Positions 31,962 through 40,016 of a stretch of DNA of 64,000 bases are shown in pieces. The stretch covers positions 1 to 64,000 of the forward strand of contig JAEUPP010000010.1 of assembly GCA_016790075.1 (NCBI GenBank), written 5' to 3'. The notes below the pieces were generated by a model that searched no databases, was not told the origin of the DNA, and saw only the letters and a program-made list of their open reading frames with translations. Positions within the stretch are counted from its first letter, which is position 1; the number at the start of each line of letters is the position of its first letter. This DNA is from Rhodanobacteraceae bacterium (lineage in GTDB: Bacteria > Pseudomonadota > Gammaproteobacteria > Xanthomonadales > Rhodanobacteraceae). Position numbers and translations under genes: made by a program.

Positions 31962-32645
31962 ATGCAGGTGAACTACGCATCCCTGGTGCCGAACTCCGTG
32001 GCGTCGATCTACCACGACACCAAGCGCGCCAAGAGCTACGCGAGCTGGCTGAGTATCGGAATGGAGATCGAGGTCGTTCGCCAGATCGCGCTGCGGCTGG
32101 AGCGGATGCTCAATGCTCCGGGTCCGGTGGATCGCCTCGCCCAGGAAAGCTTCACGTGGCACCTGGTGCTGCGCTACGGCCGCTGCTTCGATTCCACCTC
32201 GGCGGGACGGTTCGCCGCCCTGGGGATCGAACACGTGCGCAAGCTCAATGACGCCGACTTCCTCACCATCCACCAAGGGTTGATCCATCGTCGCCACAAT
32301 ACCTTTGCCCATCCCGGCGGCGACTGCTCCTGTCGAGTCAACCTGCATCTGATCGAACAGGCCGGCAATACCACGCTGCACGTCGGGCACGATGAAGAGG
32401 GTCCGGGCCCGATCAACGATCCCGAGCAGGCCGCCCTCATCGCGCGTCTATGCACCGCATTGCACGCCGTCGTCGAGGACAAGGTTGAACGCGCCCGCGC
32501 GGCGCATGGCGAGGAACTGATGGCGGAATTCGATGCACTGGTGGCAACGCTACGCGCCAATGCCGGCAAGCACGCCAATCCCACACAGCAGGCGCTATCG
32601 ATCTTCGCCCGACTGGGGCAGAACCCGGCGGAGCCCCGGTCGTGA
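31962..32645 (+). CDS. Protein of unknown function with a possible HEPN-type motif
   Basis: 227 residues from an ATG with a strong GAGGAGG site. The protein is soluble and mostly helical. HRRHNTFAHPGGDC provides an R-x5-H pattern (Arg111, His117) compatible with the HEPN ribonuclease motif, but the family assignment is not certain. CSC follows at about 122-124. It stands between the candidate resolution site and the three-Cys-motif pair, pointing rightward and convergent with tcmP. Confidence 0.6.
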   Translation: MQVNYASLVPNSVASIYHDTKRAKSYASWLSIGMEIEVVRQIALRLERMLNAPGPVDRLAQESFTWHLVLRYGRCFDSTSAGRFAALGIEHVRKLNDADFLTIHQGLIHRRHNTFAHPGGDCSCRVNLHLIEQAGNTTLHVGHDEEGPGPINDPEQAALIARLCTALHAVVEDKVERARAAHGEELMAEFDALVATLRANAGKHANPTQQALSIFARLGQNPAEPRS

Positions 32646-32664
32646 AACTCGCCGCCTAGGGTGC

Positions 32665-33936
32665 TCAGAATCCGAATGTCTTCTGCGTGGCCGGGAGCAA
32701 CTGATCCTTGTCGGTGATCGTCGTGGCCTTGAGGCGTCGAGCGCCATCCTGGCCGACAATGTCGATCTCTTTGTGCTGCACCAGGCGCTCCAGCGCTTCC
32801 TTGTAGCGCACGCTGTCCGCCGGCGAGAGGTTGCAGGTTGTCGCGAACAATTCGCCGAACGACAGGCCATCGTCATGGGCGTAGATCAGCGGCGGCAATT
32901 GCTCCATCAGCGTCGTGACACTCGACTCGCCGGCGAGGTCATCGAAGCAGAAACCGAACGCGCCCTGGCCGGTAAACGCCCGATCGCGATCGGCGCTGTA
33001 GCCAAGACCGCGGAACATATCGATGCCGGCACCGCCGTAGTGGATGAAATAGTTGTTCTTGCTCCAGTGCACGCGTGCCATGACGTCTCGGGCGCGCGGA
33101 TGTTGGGACAAGTGCACGAGCCAGTAGTCGCCGTGGCCTTCGGTGCGAATGAAGAACAGTGTGTAGTACCGAGCGCCGCAGGCCTCGACGAGCTCGCGAT
33201 ACAGGCAGCTTTGGATGTAGAGCCGCCAGTCCTTTTCGCTGCGCTTGATGTCTTCGATCGAGCGGCCGCGCAGCGCGTCGGGGATGCCGATATCGGCCAG
33301 CGTTTTCTTCGTCGTCTCCGAGTCGCTGGCATAGGTCAGGAACGAATCGACGTTGAACGTGAGAATGACTTCGGCCGCGGGTAACGCCTGGAAGATCCCA
33401 CGGATCTGCGCGGTGGGTACATCCGAATACCCGTACTGATCGAGCAGGAAGATCGAGCGGCCCGCCTTGGGGCTCTTCTTGGCGATGAACTGAAGGATCG
33501 GGTCGACCTGGCTTTCGAACGCGCTGTTGAACAGGCGGATGTCCTGGCCGATGCGCGGGCCGTATCCCTGTGCCACCAACGTGCGCTGCAGCGACGCGTG
33601 GGCATTCGCATCGAGTTCCACGAAGAAGTAGTCGATGTTCATCACCAGCGGCTTCTGACGGCCGCGGTTCAAGAGCTCAGCCGCCGCTTCGGCCGACTGG
33701 AGGAACGCAAACGGCGAGCCGTAGACGGTTTGCCGCGTGGTGTCGTGGACGTAGATGCCGCCGCCGGCGAAGCCGTCGACCACGGTCAGACGCAGTTGGT
33801 CCTGCTGGGGAGAAACGACCAGGGTCTGGATGTAATCGATCATGTAGGCGCGCAGGACGTCATGCTTGGCGACGCTGTGCTGCTGGATTACCGCAGGCTT
33901 GCCGTCCGCAGGCCATTGATACGGCTTTCGGGCCAC
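32665..33936 (-). CDS. tcmP: Three-Cys-motif partner protein TcmP
   Basis: 423 residues. Features of the family are visible: an N-terminal helix preceding TVVDGFAGGGIYV (a Rossmann-like nucleotide-binding loop), YFFVELDANAHASLQRTL, FLLDQYGYSDVP and VILTFNVDSFLTY. The layout resembles an S-adenosylmethionine-dependent methyltransferase fold. TcmP is named for its constant association with a three-cysteine protein, and that partner lies 14 bp upstream in the same direction. The biological function is not established. Confidence 0.8.
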   Translation of the reverse strand: MARKPYQWPADGKPAVIQQHSVAKHDVLRAYMIDYIQTLVVSPQQDQLRLTVVDGFAGGGIYVHDTTRQTVYGSPFAFLQSAEAAAELLNRGRQKPLVMNIDYFFVELDANAHASLQRTLVAQGYGPRIGQDIRLFNSAFESQVDPILQFIAKKSPKAGRSIFLLDQYGYSDVPTAQIRGIFQALPAAEVILTFNVDSFLTYASDSETTKKTLADIGIPDALRGRSIEDIKRSEKDWRLYIQSCLYRELVEACGARYYTLFFIRTEGHGDYWLVHLSQHPRARDVMARVHWSKNNYFIHYGGAGIDMFRGLGYSADRDRAFTGQGAFGFCFDDLAGESSVTTLMEQLPPLIYAHDDGLSFGELFATTCNLSPADSVRYKEALERLVQHKEIDIVGQDGARRLKATTITDKDQLLPATQKTFGF

Positions 33937-33950
33937 CGTGCGCTCTCCCC

Positions 33951-34691
33951 CTAGAAGGCGTGAGCGGGCATTTCATCCCAAGTGCGGCCGTTGAGCAATC
34001 GTCCATTTTTGGACTTGGCGCGACGCTTGCCGTCAGCGCCCCAGCCACCCCACTGCTTGAAGAAGAATGCGACCTCTTGCTCGGCACACTGGCGGCGGAC
34101 GGATTCGGCCCATTCGGGTTTCATCGGACGGGCCTTGGGACCCGACTCGCCACCGACGATGACCCAGTGAATGTCGCGCAGATCCAACTCGCCGACATCA
34201 TCGAGCAGCGGCTCGACGGAAAGGAATCGGATGCGCGCCGGTACGGTGCGCAGGTAGTCGATGCGCGGCACGCCGTGCTTGCGGTTTTCGACGGAAACGC
34301 CGAGCCAGACGTTGGGCGGCACCACGCGATCGCGGAAGTAGCGCGCCAGGCGTGCCGCGCGTTTGGTCAGGATTTGATAGCTGTGCTGCGGCGTGGCCGC
34401 GATCACATCGAACACCTGCTGGATGTAGCTCTCGGGCACTTTCTCGTGAAAGAGGTCCGACATTGAGTTCACGAAGTACACGGTCGGCTTCTGGCGCTTG
34501 GCCGGGTCTGCCAGGCGCTCGGGCAGCAGGCGCAGCGCGAACCCGTTCTCGTAGCCAGGCGTCCCCATCGCCTGCAGGCGCTTGGCCATGGTCTCGGCGT
34601 AACAGTGTTTACAACCGGCAGAGATCTTGGTGCACCCGACGATTGGGTTCCAGGTCTGCTCGGTCCATTCGATTTTCGAGGTGGTCGTCAT
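33951..34691 (-). CDS. Three-Cys-motif protein, phage Gp37/Gp68 family (DUF5131)
   Basis: 246 residues from the ATG at 34691, preceded by GGAG. It starts TSKIEWTEQTWNPIVGC, with Cys20, Cys27 and Cys30 in CTKISAGCKHCYAE, a radical-SAM-like cluster arrangement with an unusual spacing. Conserved blocks FVNSMSDLFHEKVP, LTKRAARLARY, WLGVSVEN, RFLSVEPLL and VIVGGESGPKARPM are typical of the Gp37/Gp68 family. It likely forms an operon with tcmP. The substrate is unknown. Confidence 0.85.
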   Translation of the reverse strand: MTTTSKIEWTEQTWNPIVGCTKISAGCKHCYAETMAKRLQAMGTPGYENGFALRLLPERLADPAKRQKPTVYFVNSMSDLFHEKVPESYIQQVFDVIAATPQHSYQILTKRAARLARYFRDRVVPPNVWLGVSVENRKHGVPRIDYLRTVPARIRFLSVEPLLDDVGELDLRDIHWVIVGGESGPKARPMKPEWAESVRRQCAEQEVAFFFKQWGGWGADGKRRAKSKNGRLLNGRTWDEMPAHAF

Positions 34692-34769
34692 GACGGCCGC
34701 TCCAGGATACGCCCAACTACATCGCCTGCGTCTCAGTGGCTGCGACGACGGGTGGCGCCGGGTGAAAAC

Positions 34770-34800
34770 TATGCGCATACTTATATCAGCTTATGCGCAT
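34770..34800. promoter_or_regulatory. Paired palindromic operators between the three-Cys pair and an XRE regulator
   Basis: ATGCGCAT occurs at 34771-34778 and 34793-34800, 22 bp apart (two helical turns). AT-rich sequence with possible -10 elements on both strands lies between. The second copy overlaps the start codon of the XRE gene. This looks like an autoregulated divergent promoter. Confidence 0.5.
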
Positions 34801-35164
34801 GAAATCCTCTGACCTGAACACCCCCGTATCGCTACCCCAGGCACAGCGCCTGGGCCAAGCGATCGATCGTTGGCGACTCGCGCAGGGACTCACGCAAACG
34901 CAGTTGCTGCGCACCGCGCGGATATCTCAGGGGCAGCTCAGCCGCATCCTTTCGGGCCGATTCAGCCGTATCTCGGCGGCCGTGCAGCGGCTGTGTCGCG
35001 CCGCCGGTGTCGATGTGGCAAAGGAGATGGCGGGCGCGTCCTCGGATGACGGCTGGCGGTCCGTGTTGGCGCGCGCCGTTCATCGCAGTTGGGACGGCAC
35101 GCCCGCGCATGCGCGTGAGTTGATTCGCCTTCTGCGCGTAGCCAAGGCACTGCGCACGCCGTAG
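34793..35164 (+). CDS. XRE-family helix-turn-helix regulator
   Basis: About 123 residues; ATG 34793 or the ATG two codons later may be used, with little room for a leader. The HTH lies at about 20-75 (LGQAIDRWRLAQGLTQTQLLRTARISQGQLSRILSGRF). A C-terminal helical region follows (SWDGTPAHARELIRLLRVAKAL). It probably represses itself and the divergent Gp37/Gp68-tcmP operon through the paired ATGCGCAT sites. Confidence 0.8.
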   Translation: MRMKSSDLNTPVSLPQAQRLGQAIDRWRLAQGLTQTQLLRTARISQGQLSRILSGRFSRISAAVQRLCRAAGVDVAKEMAGASSDDGWRSVLARAVHRSWDGTPAHARELIRLLRVAKALRTP

Positions 35165-35238
35165 GCTGGCCGTGTACCCTTTTTCTCGTTGTATGCCGGC
35201 GGCCGGCTGCCACGTCAGCTCACGCCGAACACGGATCG

Positions 35239-36045
35239 CTACTGGGGTGAACGCCCCCCGGCGGGCGCAACGAGGACGGCTGCCATGCGCCTGTCGAAGA
35301 ACCGGAAATCGAGCGAGAAACCCGAGCGCGACAGTCCCTCCGCACCGGCGGGTATGCGGACGATGTCGAGGTTCACGGGACCGTGGTAGGTATCGCGAAT
35401 GACCAGGCCGCTATCACGCACGATCGGCTCGGGATCGCCGTCAATGTCCAAGCCCAGAAGCAACGACGCGTGGCTATCGTCATAGAGCCCCGTCACGGCG
35501 GCCAAATAGGCGGCGGTCACGCACGCGTGCTGACTGTAGAGCGTCGTCAGTGCGTCCAGCATGGCCACCGGCGGGTCGGCGACGCGGCGGAACGACAGCT
35601 CACGCTGCGATTCGCGCGTGAAGCGATCGGGCACGACCAGGGCTTTCTGCGTTAACAGCAACTCGACGTCGGACGGCATCAACTGCAGGTTGAATTCGCT
35701 GTACGGATTCACATGAAGGATGGCGCCACGCGTTAGTTCGAGAAGCTGTTGCACCTCGATCACCAGGCATTTCGCCCCGCTGGGCACTGCTTCGAAGAAG
35801 GTTCGTGCCGACGAAAAGACCGGGATAGCCGATGTCCCATCCAGGCGCATCCATTGCACAAAATGGAGGCGGTCAGGCCGTGCGACACCGCGGGTCTGTT
35901 CCTCATCCGGCACAATCACTAGGACGCGGGTTTGCACCAGCTGACGATAGAGAGCCGGACGCCACGCGGCATTTTCGCAAGCCTGTTGTAGGAGCCCTTC
36001 CAGTGCGACGCCGTCGGGCACCGTGGCGGCTGGGACGTTCATCAA
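35239..36045 (-). CDS. SseB-like protein
   Basis: 268 residues. The N-terminal part (ALYRQLVQTRVLVIVPDEE, RLHFVQWMRLDGTSAIPVFSSARTFFEAV) matches the SseB N-terminal pattern. The central region has NPYSEFNLQLMPSDVELLL, and the C-terminal part (HASLLLGLDIDGDPEPI) fits an SseB C-terminal domain. SseB proteins are often found with secretion or toxin loci and their biochemistry is unclear. It follows the large HEPN-like gene by 32 bp on the same strand, so both are probably one operon. Confidence 0.65.
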   Translation of the reverse strand: MMNVPAATVPDGVALEGLLQQACENAAWRPALYRQLVQTRVLVIVPDEEQTRGVARPDRLHFVQWMRLDGTSAIPVFSSARTFFEAVPSGAKCLVIEVQQLLELTRGAILHVNPYSEFNLQLMPSDVELLLTQKALVVPDRFTRESQRELSFRRVADPPVAMLDALTTLYSQHACVTAAYLAAVTGLYDDSHASLLLGLDIDGDPEPIVRDSGLVIRDTYHGPVNLDIVRIPAGAEGLSRSGFSLDFRFFDRRMAAVLVAPAGGRSPQ

Positions 36046-36077
36046 GAACCTCTGGCGTGAGCCATCGTGGCGCAGGC

Positions 36078-37880
36078 CTACAGGGAGAGCGCGGCGCGGA
36101 TTCGCGCTTTGTCATTGCTGCCCAGCGCGCTCGTGAGCCCTTCATAGCGGAACGCCTCGCGATCGAAATACTCGTGCGGCCCGCTCAAGGTGGGCACGGA
36201 GCGCAGGGCGCCGAGCAGTCCGTGCAGGGTGGTCTTGAGGTAGTACTCAAGGTTGGAGCAAAGCAACAGGTGGTTGGCGCCGCGGCCCGCGCTGTGCACG
36301 ATGTCGCAACGGGTGCGCCAGATGCGCTGGAGGTGCCACCGAACTCGCTTGTCGTGCTTCTTCAGGTGATCGAGTAGTAGCGCCGGTTCGCCGAGGTCCG
36401 CCAGGATCTGTTGAACTTGGACCTGTAGAAACGGTTCCGCCGCAAGCCCGTTCAAGACGGCGGCCTGCTGAAGCGGATCGTCAACGGCGTCCCACAGCAC
36501 CGTCATCGCGCATGCGCGCACGTCGATGGGTGCACCATGGCTGTCGTTCAGGCCGATGCCCTGATCGCTCAGGACGCTACGCAAGGTCAACAACAGCTTG
36601 GGCACATAGCTCAACCCGATGACCGGCGCGACACTCGTTTCGATGGACTTGCCAATGCCGGAACTGGCCTGGCTGCCTCGCACCAAGTATTCCAGTGCCG
36701 TCCACCAGTGCACGAGTTTGGTTTCGATCGTGTCCTGGTCTCGTCCCTGGCGGTAGAGGCGAAACGCGGAGGTGATGCGATCACGACCTTCTTCCGCGAA
36801 ATGCGCTCCGGCCAGCAGCTCATTGACGCTGGTGACGAAATTGGCGACATCGAGCCCGTTGAGCGAGGTCGCCGGATTGGGGACCACACGCGGCAGCGGG
36901 TAGACATGCCCGCCGGCAGGCCGGGCGACGTCCAGCACCGCGAAATGATCGGGAATGAGCAGGCGCGCTTGCTCGTACTCAAACCGCAGCAGGTTGATGA
37001 CGTTGGCCACGCGCTCGTAAGCCTGTAGCCCAGCGGCACGGCGATCGGCGGCCACGATGCCGCGCACCGTCGCGAAGCGGCGCTTGGGTTGCGCGGTCAA
37101 ATAGCTCGTCCGCGCGTGGCCGGCGTGGAGGCCGAACGGCGGTGCATCGGCAATCTCCAGGTTGCCCAGCGCGGCGGGCAGTTCTTCCGGCCGGGTGATC
37201 AGATCCAGGGCGAACGTCACATCGTAGAGCTGAGGGGGCCCTGTCAGGATTTGGCGGGTCAGTCCGAGCTTCCGATCGAAGTGGTATGCCGCCCCTGGGC
37301 GGCGCGGGACGAGGATTTCCGCGTAGATCCGGAACAGCGATTCCAGGGAAAAGTCCCGGTCGAGCAGCGTGCTCAGGAGCGCGGCCGTCGTCGCATGGAT
37401 GCGGCTGAAGTCAGGCACAGCGATGGGCGCCGCCGCGTCCGGGTCGGCCGGGACCACCAGCAGGCGTTCGAGCGCTTCGAAGGCGCACGCGACGTAGTGC
37501 GCCTGGAGCAACGGCCCGAGCTCTTGCAGCGTGTACCTGAGCATCCGCTCTTCCGCTGACCCTTTCGTCGCTGCCTTGGTCTTGTCCCGGAAAAGGCCCA
37601 ACAGGCGCGGCCGTACAGCCGCGAACGGCGCCTCCAGAAGCACGGGGTCGGCTGCCAACAATCCCTCGGCCTCGTCCAGGATGCCCGTCTTCTCCTCCGG
37701 CTTGGCTTCGCTGAAGGCCAGCGCCTGCTGAATCTCGCGCACCATGGTGACCGGATTCATCACGCGAACCCGGAACGCGTCCAGGGAATAGGCGTGCACC
37801 AGGTTGAACCAGGCGCCCAGGAAATACCGCTGCGTGGGCGTCAGACCGACCAGTGCCGTGAGGTGTTTGTCCGTACGCAT
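36078..37880 (-). CDS. Large HEPN-domain protein (ApeA-like C-terminus), putative defence effector
   Basis: 600 residues, no signal peptide. The N-terminal 450 residues have no recognised domain. The C-terminal part has LVHWWTALEYLVRG and later RTRCDIVHSAGRG, giving Arg524-x4-His529, the HEPN ribonuclease motif in the context seen in ApeA-type proteins. HEPN proteins commonly act as abortive-infection RNases. Its place beside the SseB-like and three-Cys genes supports an immunity role, but this is inference. The ribosome-binding site is weak. Confidence 0.65.
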   Translation of the reverse strand: MRTDKHLTALVGLTPTQRYFLGAWFNLVHAYSLDAFRVRVMNPVTMVREIQQALAFSEAKPEEKTGILDEAEGLLAADPVLLEAPFAAVRPRLLGLFRDKTKAATKGSAEERMLRYTLQELGPLLQAHYVACAFEALERLLVVPADPDAAAPIAVPDFSRIHATTAALLSTLLDRDFSLESLFRIYAEILVPRRPGAAYHFDRKLGLTRQILTGPPQLYDVTFALDLITRPEELPAALGNLEIADAPPFGLHAGHARTSYLTAQPKRRFATVRGIVAADRRAAGLQAYERVANVINLLRFEYEQARLLIPDHFAVLDVARPAGGHVYPLPRVVPNPATSLNGLDVANFVTSVNELLAGAHFAEEGRDRITSAFRLYRQGRDQDTIETKLVHWWTALEYLVRGSQASSGIGKSIETSVAPVIGLSYVPKLLLTLRSVLSDQGIGLNDSHGAPIDVRACAMTVLWDAVDDPLQQAAVLNGLAAEPFLQVQVQQILADLGEPALLLDHLKKHDKRVRWHLQRIWRTRCDIVHSAGRGANHLLLCSNLEYYLKTTLHGLLGALRSVPTLSGPHEYFDREAFRYEGLTSALGSNDKARIRAALSL

Positions 37881-37923
37881 GGTTCAGCCTGGTGGTGGTG
37901 GGCGGGACCGGGGGGAGGTATAC

Positions 37924-38037
37924 TGGCTTCCTGGCCCCAGCGCCACACACAAACTAAAGGGGAAAGGAGCGTAGGCCTGGGCGCAGCCCGCTACGAATTC
38001 CGCCCCGCCTCTTCCAAGGCCCGCGCAAGCGGGCCTT
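37924..38037 (+). ncRNA. Candidate structured small RNA or leader
   Basis: Three hairpins occur in a row without an open frame. The first is TGGC/CTGG-CC-CCAG/GCCA (37924-37945). The second has CGTAG/CTACG and GGGC/GCCC arms (37970-37995). The third is a perfect 9-bp stem with a GCAA tetraloop (AAGGCCCGC/GCGGGCCTT, 38016-38037). A purine-rich single-stranded stretch with AAAGGGGAAAGGAG separates the first two. A TATACT box lies at 37919-37924 but has no good -35 box, and the last stem has no T-run. Exact ends are unknown. Confidence 0.35.
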
Positions 38038-38263
38038 GTCACGTTAACCAGCCATTTCCCTTGCTTCGACGCCGACACGCGGTTCCTGACGCGCTCAGTC
38101 GTTAGGACGTCAGATCCATGCGCGCATCGCCTCGCCTCGGACGCTTGGGAACCTTCGCGACGTAGTGGAGTCTCGTGGGGTTCGACCGCCGAGAACAGCG
38201 CGTAAGCTGTTGCCATCCTCGCCGGTCTGCTTGCCGTTCTCTCTGGAAAGTCGTCGCCGACCC

Positions 38264-38647
38264 ATGCCGTTCCGGTACCGCCGCCATCGTCGCTGGATCG
38301 CGCTACTCGCGCTGATCGGACTGCTGTTCCAGCAGTTCGCGATGGCGACATACCTGTGTCCACAGGAAATCGCCGTCGCGACCGCCCAGGCGACCACCGA
38401 CACACCGCCGTGCCATGCGCCTGACACGGCGGATCAGGCGCGCTGCCACGAGCACTGCCATCCCACCACGCCGTCGTCGGATCATGCGCCGACGCTGACC
38501 GTCCCGCCCGCGCTACTGCCGGCAACCACCTGGTCGCGGGAATACGTGCGCCCGGCGTTGCCGGACGACGCCACGCAGGCGTACGCCCATCGAGCGCGTG
38601 GGCAACCGCCACCGCTGAGCATCCAGCACTGCACCTTCCAGATTTGA
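38264..38647 (+). CDS. Exported Cys/His-rich protein at the head of the cus operon
   Basis: 127 residues if the ATG at 38264 is used (MPFRYRRHRRWIALLALIGLLFQQFAMATY), with an uncleaved or cleaved N-terminal helix. The mature part has PPCHAP and ARCHEHCHP, which could chelate copper, and ends PPLSIQHCTFQI. Similar small proteins often precede the TolC-like gene of copper/silver efflux operons. No ribosome-binding site is close, so the start is provisional. cusC follows 67 bp downstream. Confidence 0.55.
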   Translation: MPFRYRRHRRWIALLALIGLLFQQFAMATYLCPQEIAVATAQATTDTPPCHAPDTADQARCHEHCHPTTPSSDHAPTLTVPPALLPATTWSREYVRPALPDDATQAYAHRARGQPPPLSIQHCTFQI

Positions 38648-38714
38648 GCTCCCCTCGCGATTGATCGTGGCGCCGCGCTGTGCGCGGCCGTTTCGTCATT
38701 GCTGTGGAGTTCTC

Positions 38715-40016
38715 ATGCTGTCCCTTTATCGGTTTTCCCCGCGCGGCGCTCGCCAGGCGCGCGCGTCGTTGCGTTTTCTTCTGGCTGTGCTAACCGCCCT
38801 CGGCGCTGGCACGGCCGTGTCGGCGGATCTCTCGCCCTTGTCCTTGACGGACGCCATCCAGTCGGCCGAACGCCAAGCGCCTGAACTACGTGCGCGAGCG
38901 GCTGGCGTGACGGCCGCCGAGGCCGCCGTCGGCCCCGCCGGCCAGTTGCCCGATCCCGAGCTCGTCGTTGGCCTGCAGAACCTGCCGGTGACCGGCGACG
39001 ACGCCTTCAGCACGACGCGCGACTTCATGACCATGCGTACGGTCGGCATCGCGCAGCAATTTCCGCGGCGCGAGAAACGCCGCCTGCGCAGCGAGCGCGC
39101 CGCCACCGACGTGGACCGCGAACGGGCGCTGCTGACCAACGAGCAACTCGTCGTCCACGAATCTGTTGCGCGAGCCTGGATTGCCGCGGCATCCACGGAG
39201 CGCCGTCTGGCGCTGCTGACAGCGCTGCAGCCGCGGGCGGAGGCGCAACTCGCCGCAGCCACCGCGGCGCTGACCGCCGGCCGCGCAACGGCCGCCGAGG
39301 GCATTGCCGCCCGGTCGGCGATTGCGACGTTGCAGGATCGTCTCGATGCGGCGAGAGCCGACCGCGACACGGCCCGCGCCGATCTGGCGCGCTGGCTGCC
39401 GGACCTGGGCGATCGCCCGCTCGGCGAGCCGCCGGACTGGCGCGATCTGGGCGGCGATCCCGAAGCGTTAGTGACGAATATTGCGCACCACCGCGAACTG
39501 CTCGCCTACGACGCGGCTGAGCGCGCGGCGACCGCCGACGTGGCGCTCGCCCGGGCCGAGAAGCGGCCCGATTGGTCGCTCGAGCTCGCGTACGCCCAAC
39601 GCGGACCGCAGTTTTCCAACATGGTGTCGGTGCAGTTCCGCGTACCGCTGGCGGTGTTCGCAGCACGCCGGCAAGACCCGCTCATCGCATCGAAGCAGGC
39701 GCTGGTCGAACGCATCGACGCCGAGCGCGAAGCAGCGCAGCGCATGCACGGCGCCGAGCTGCGCAAGACGCTGACGACCTGGCGCAGCGCGGTCGATCGT
39801 CTGGTGCGCTACGAGCGGGAATTGCTGCCGCTGAGCGAGGACCGCGCGGACGCGGCACTCGCGGCCTATCGCGGCGGTCGCGGCGAACTCACGGCATCGC
39901 TGCGCGCGCTGGACGAAGCCATCGAACAGCGACTGGCCTTCACCGACCTGCAGAACACCCTGGGCCAAGCCTGGGCGACGCTGTATTTCGCATTTCCGAC
40001 GGAGCGCACGCCATGA
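38715..40016 (+). CDS. cusC: CusC/CzcC-type outer-membrane efflux protein
   Basis: 433 residues from the ATG with GGAG 7 nt upstream. A signal peptide (LLAVLTALGAGTAVSA) and two TolC-like repeats of long helices with beta segments are present (LTDAIQSAERQAPELRA; PDPELVVGLQNLP; GRGELTASLRALDEAIEQRLAFTDLQNTLGQAW). It forms the outer-membrane channel of a tripartite metal exporter. The start codon of cusB overlaps its stop. Confidence 0.88.
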   Translation: MLSLYRFSPRGARQARASLRFLLAVLTALGAGTAVSADLSPLSLTDAIQSAERQAPELRARAAGVTAAEAAVGPAGQLPDPELVVGLQNLPVTGDDAFSTTRDFMTMRTVGIAQQFPRREKRRLRSERAATDVDRERALLTNEQLVVHESVARAWIAAASTERRLALLTALQPRAEAQLAAATAALTAGRATAAEGIAARSAIATLQDRLDAARADRDTARADLARWLPDLGDRPLGEPPDWRDLGGDPEALVTNIAHHRELLAYDAAERAATADVALARAEKRPDWSLELAYAQRGPQFSNMVSVQFRVPLAVFAARRQDPLIASKQALVERIDAEREAAQRMHGAELRKTLTTWRSAVDRLVRYERELLPLSEDRADAALAAYRGGRGELTASLRALDEAIEQRLAFTDLQNTLGQAWATLYFAFPTERTP

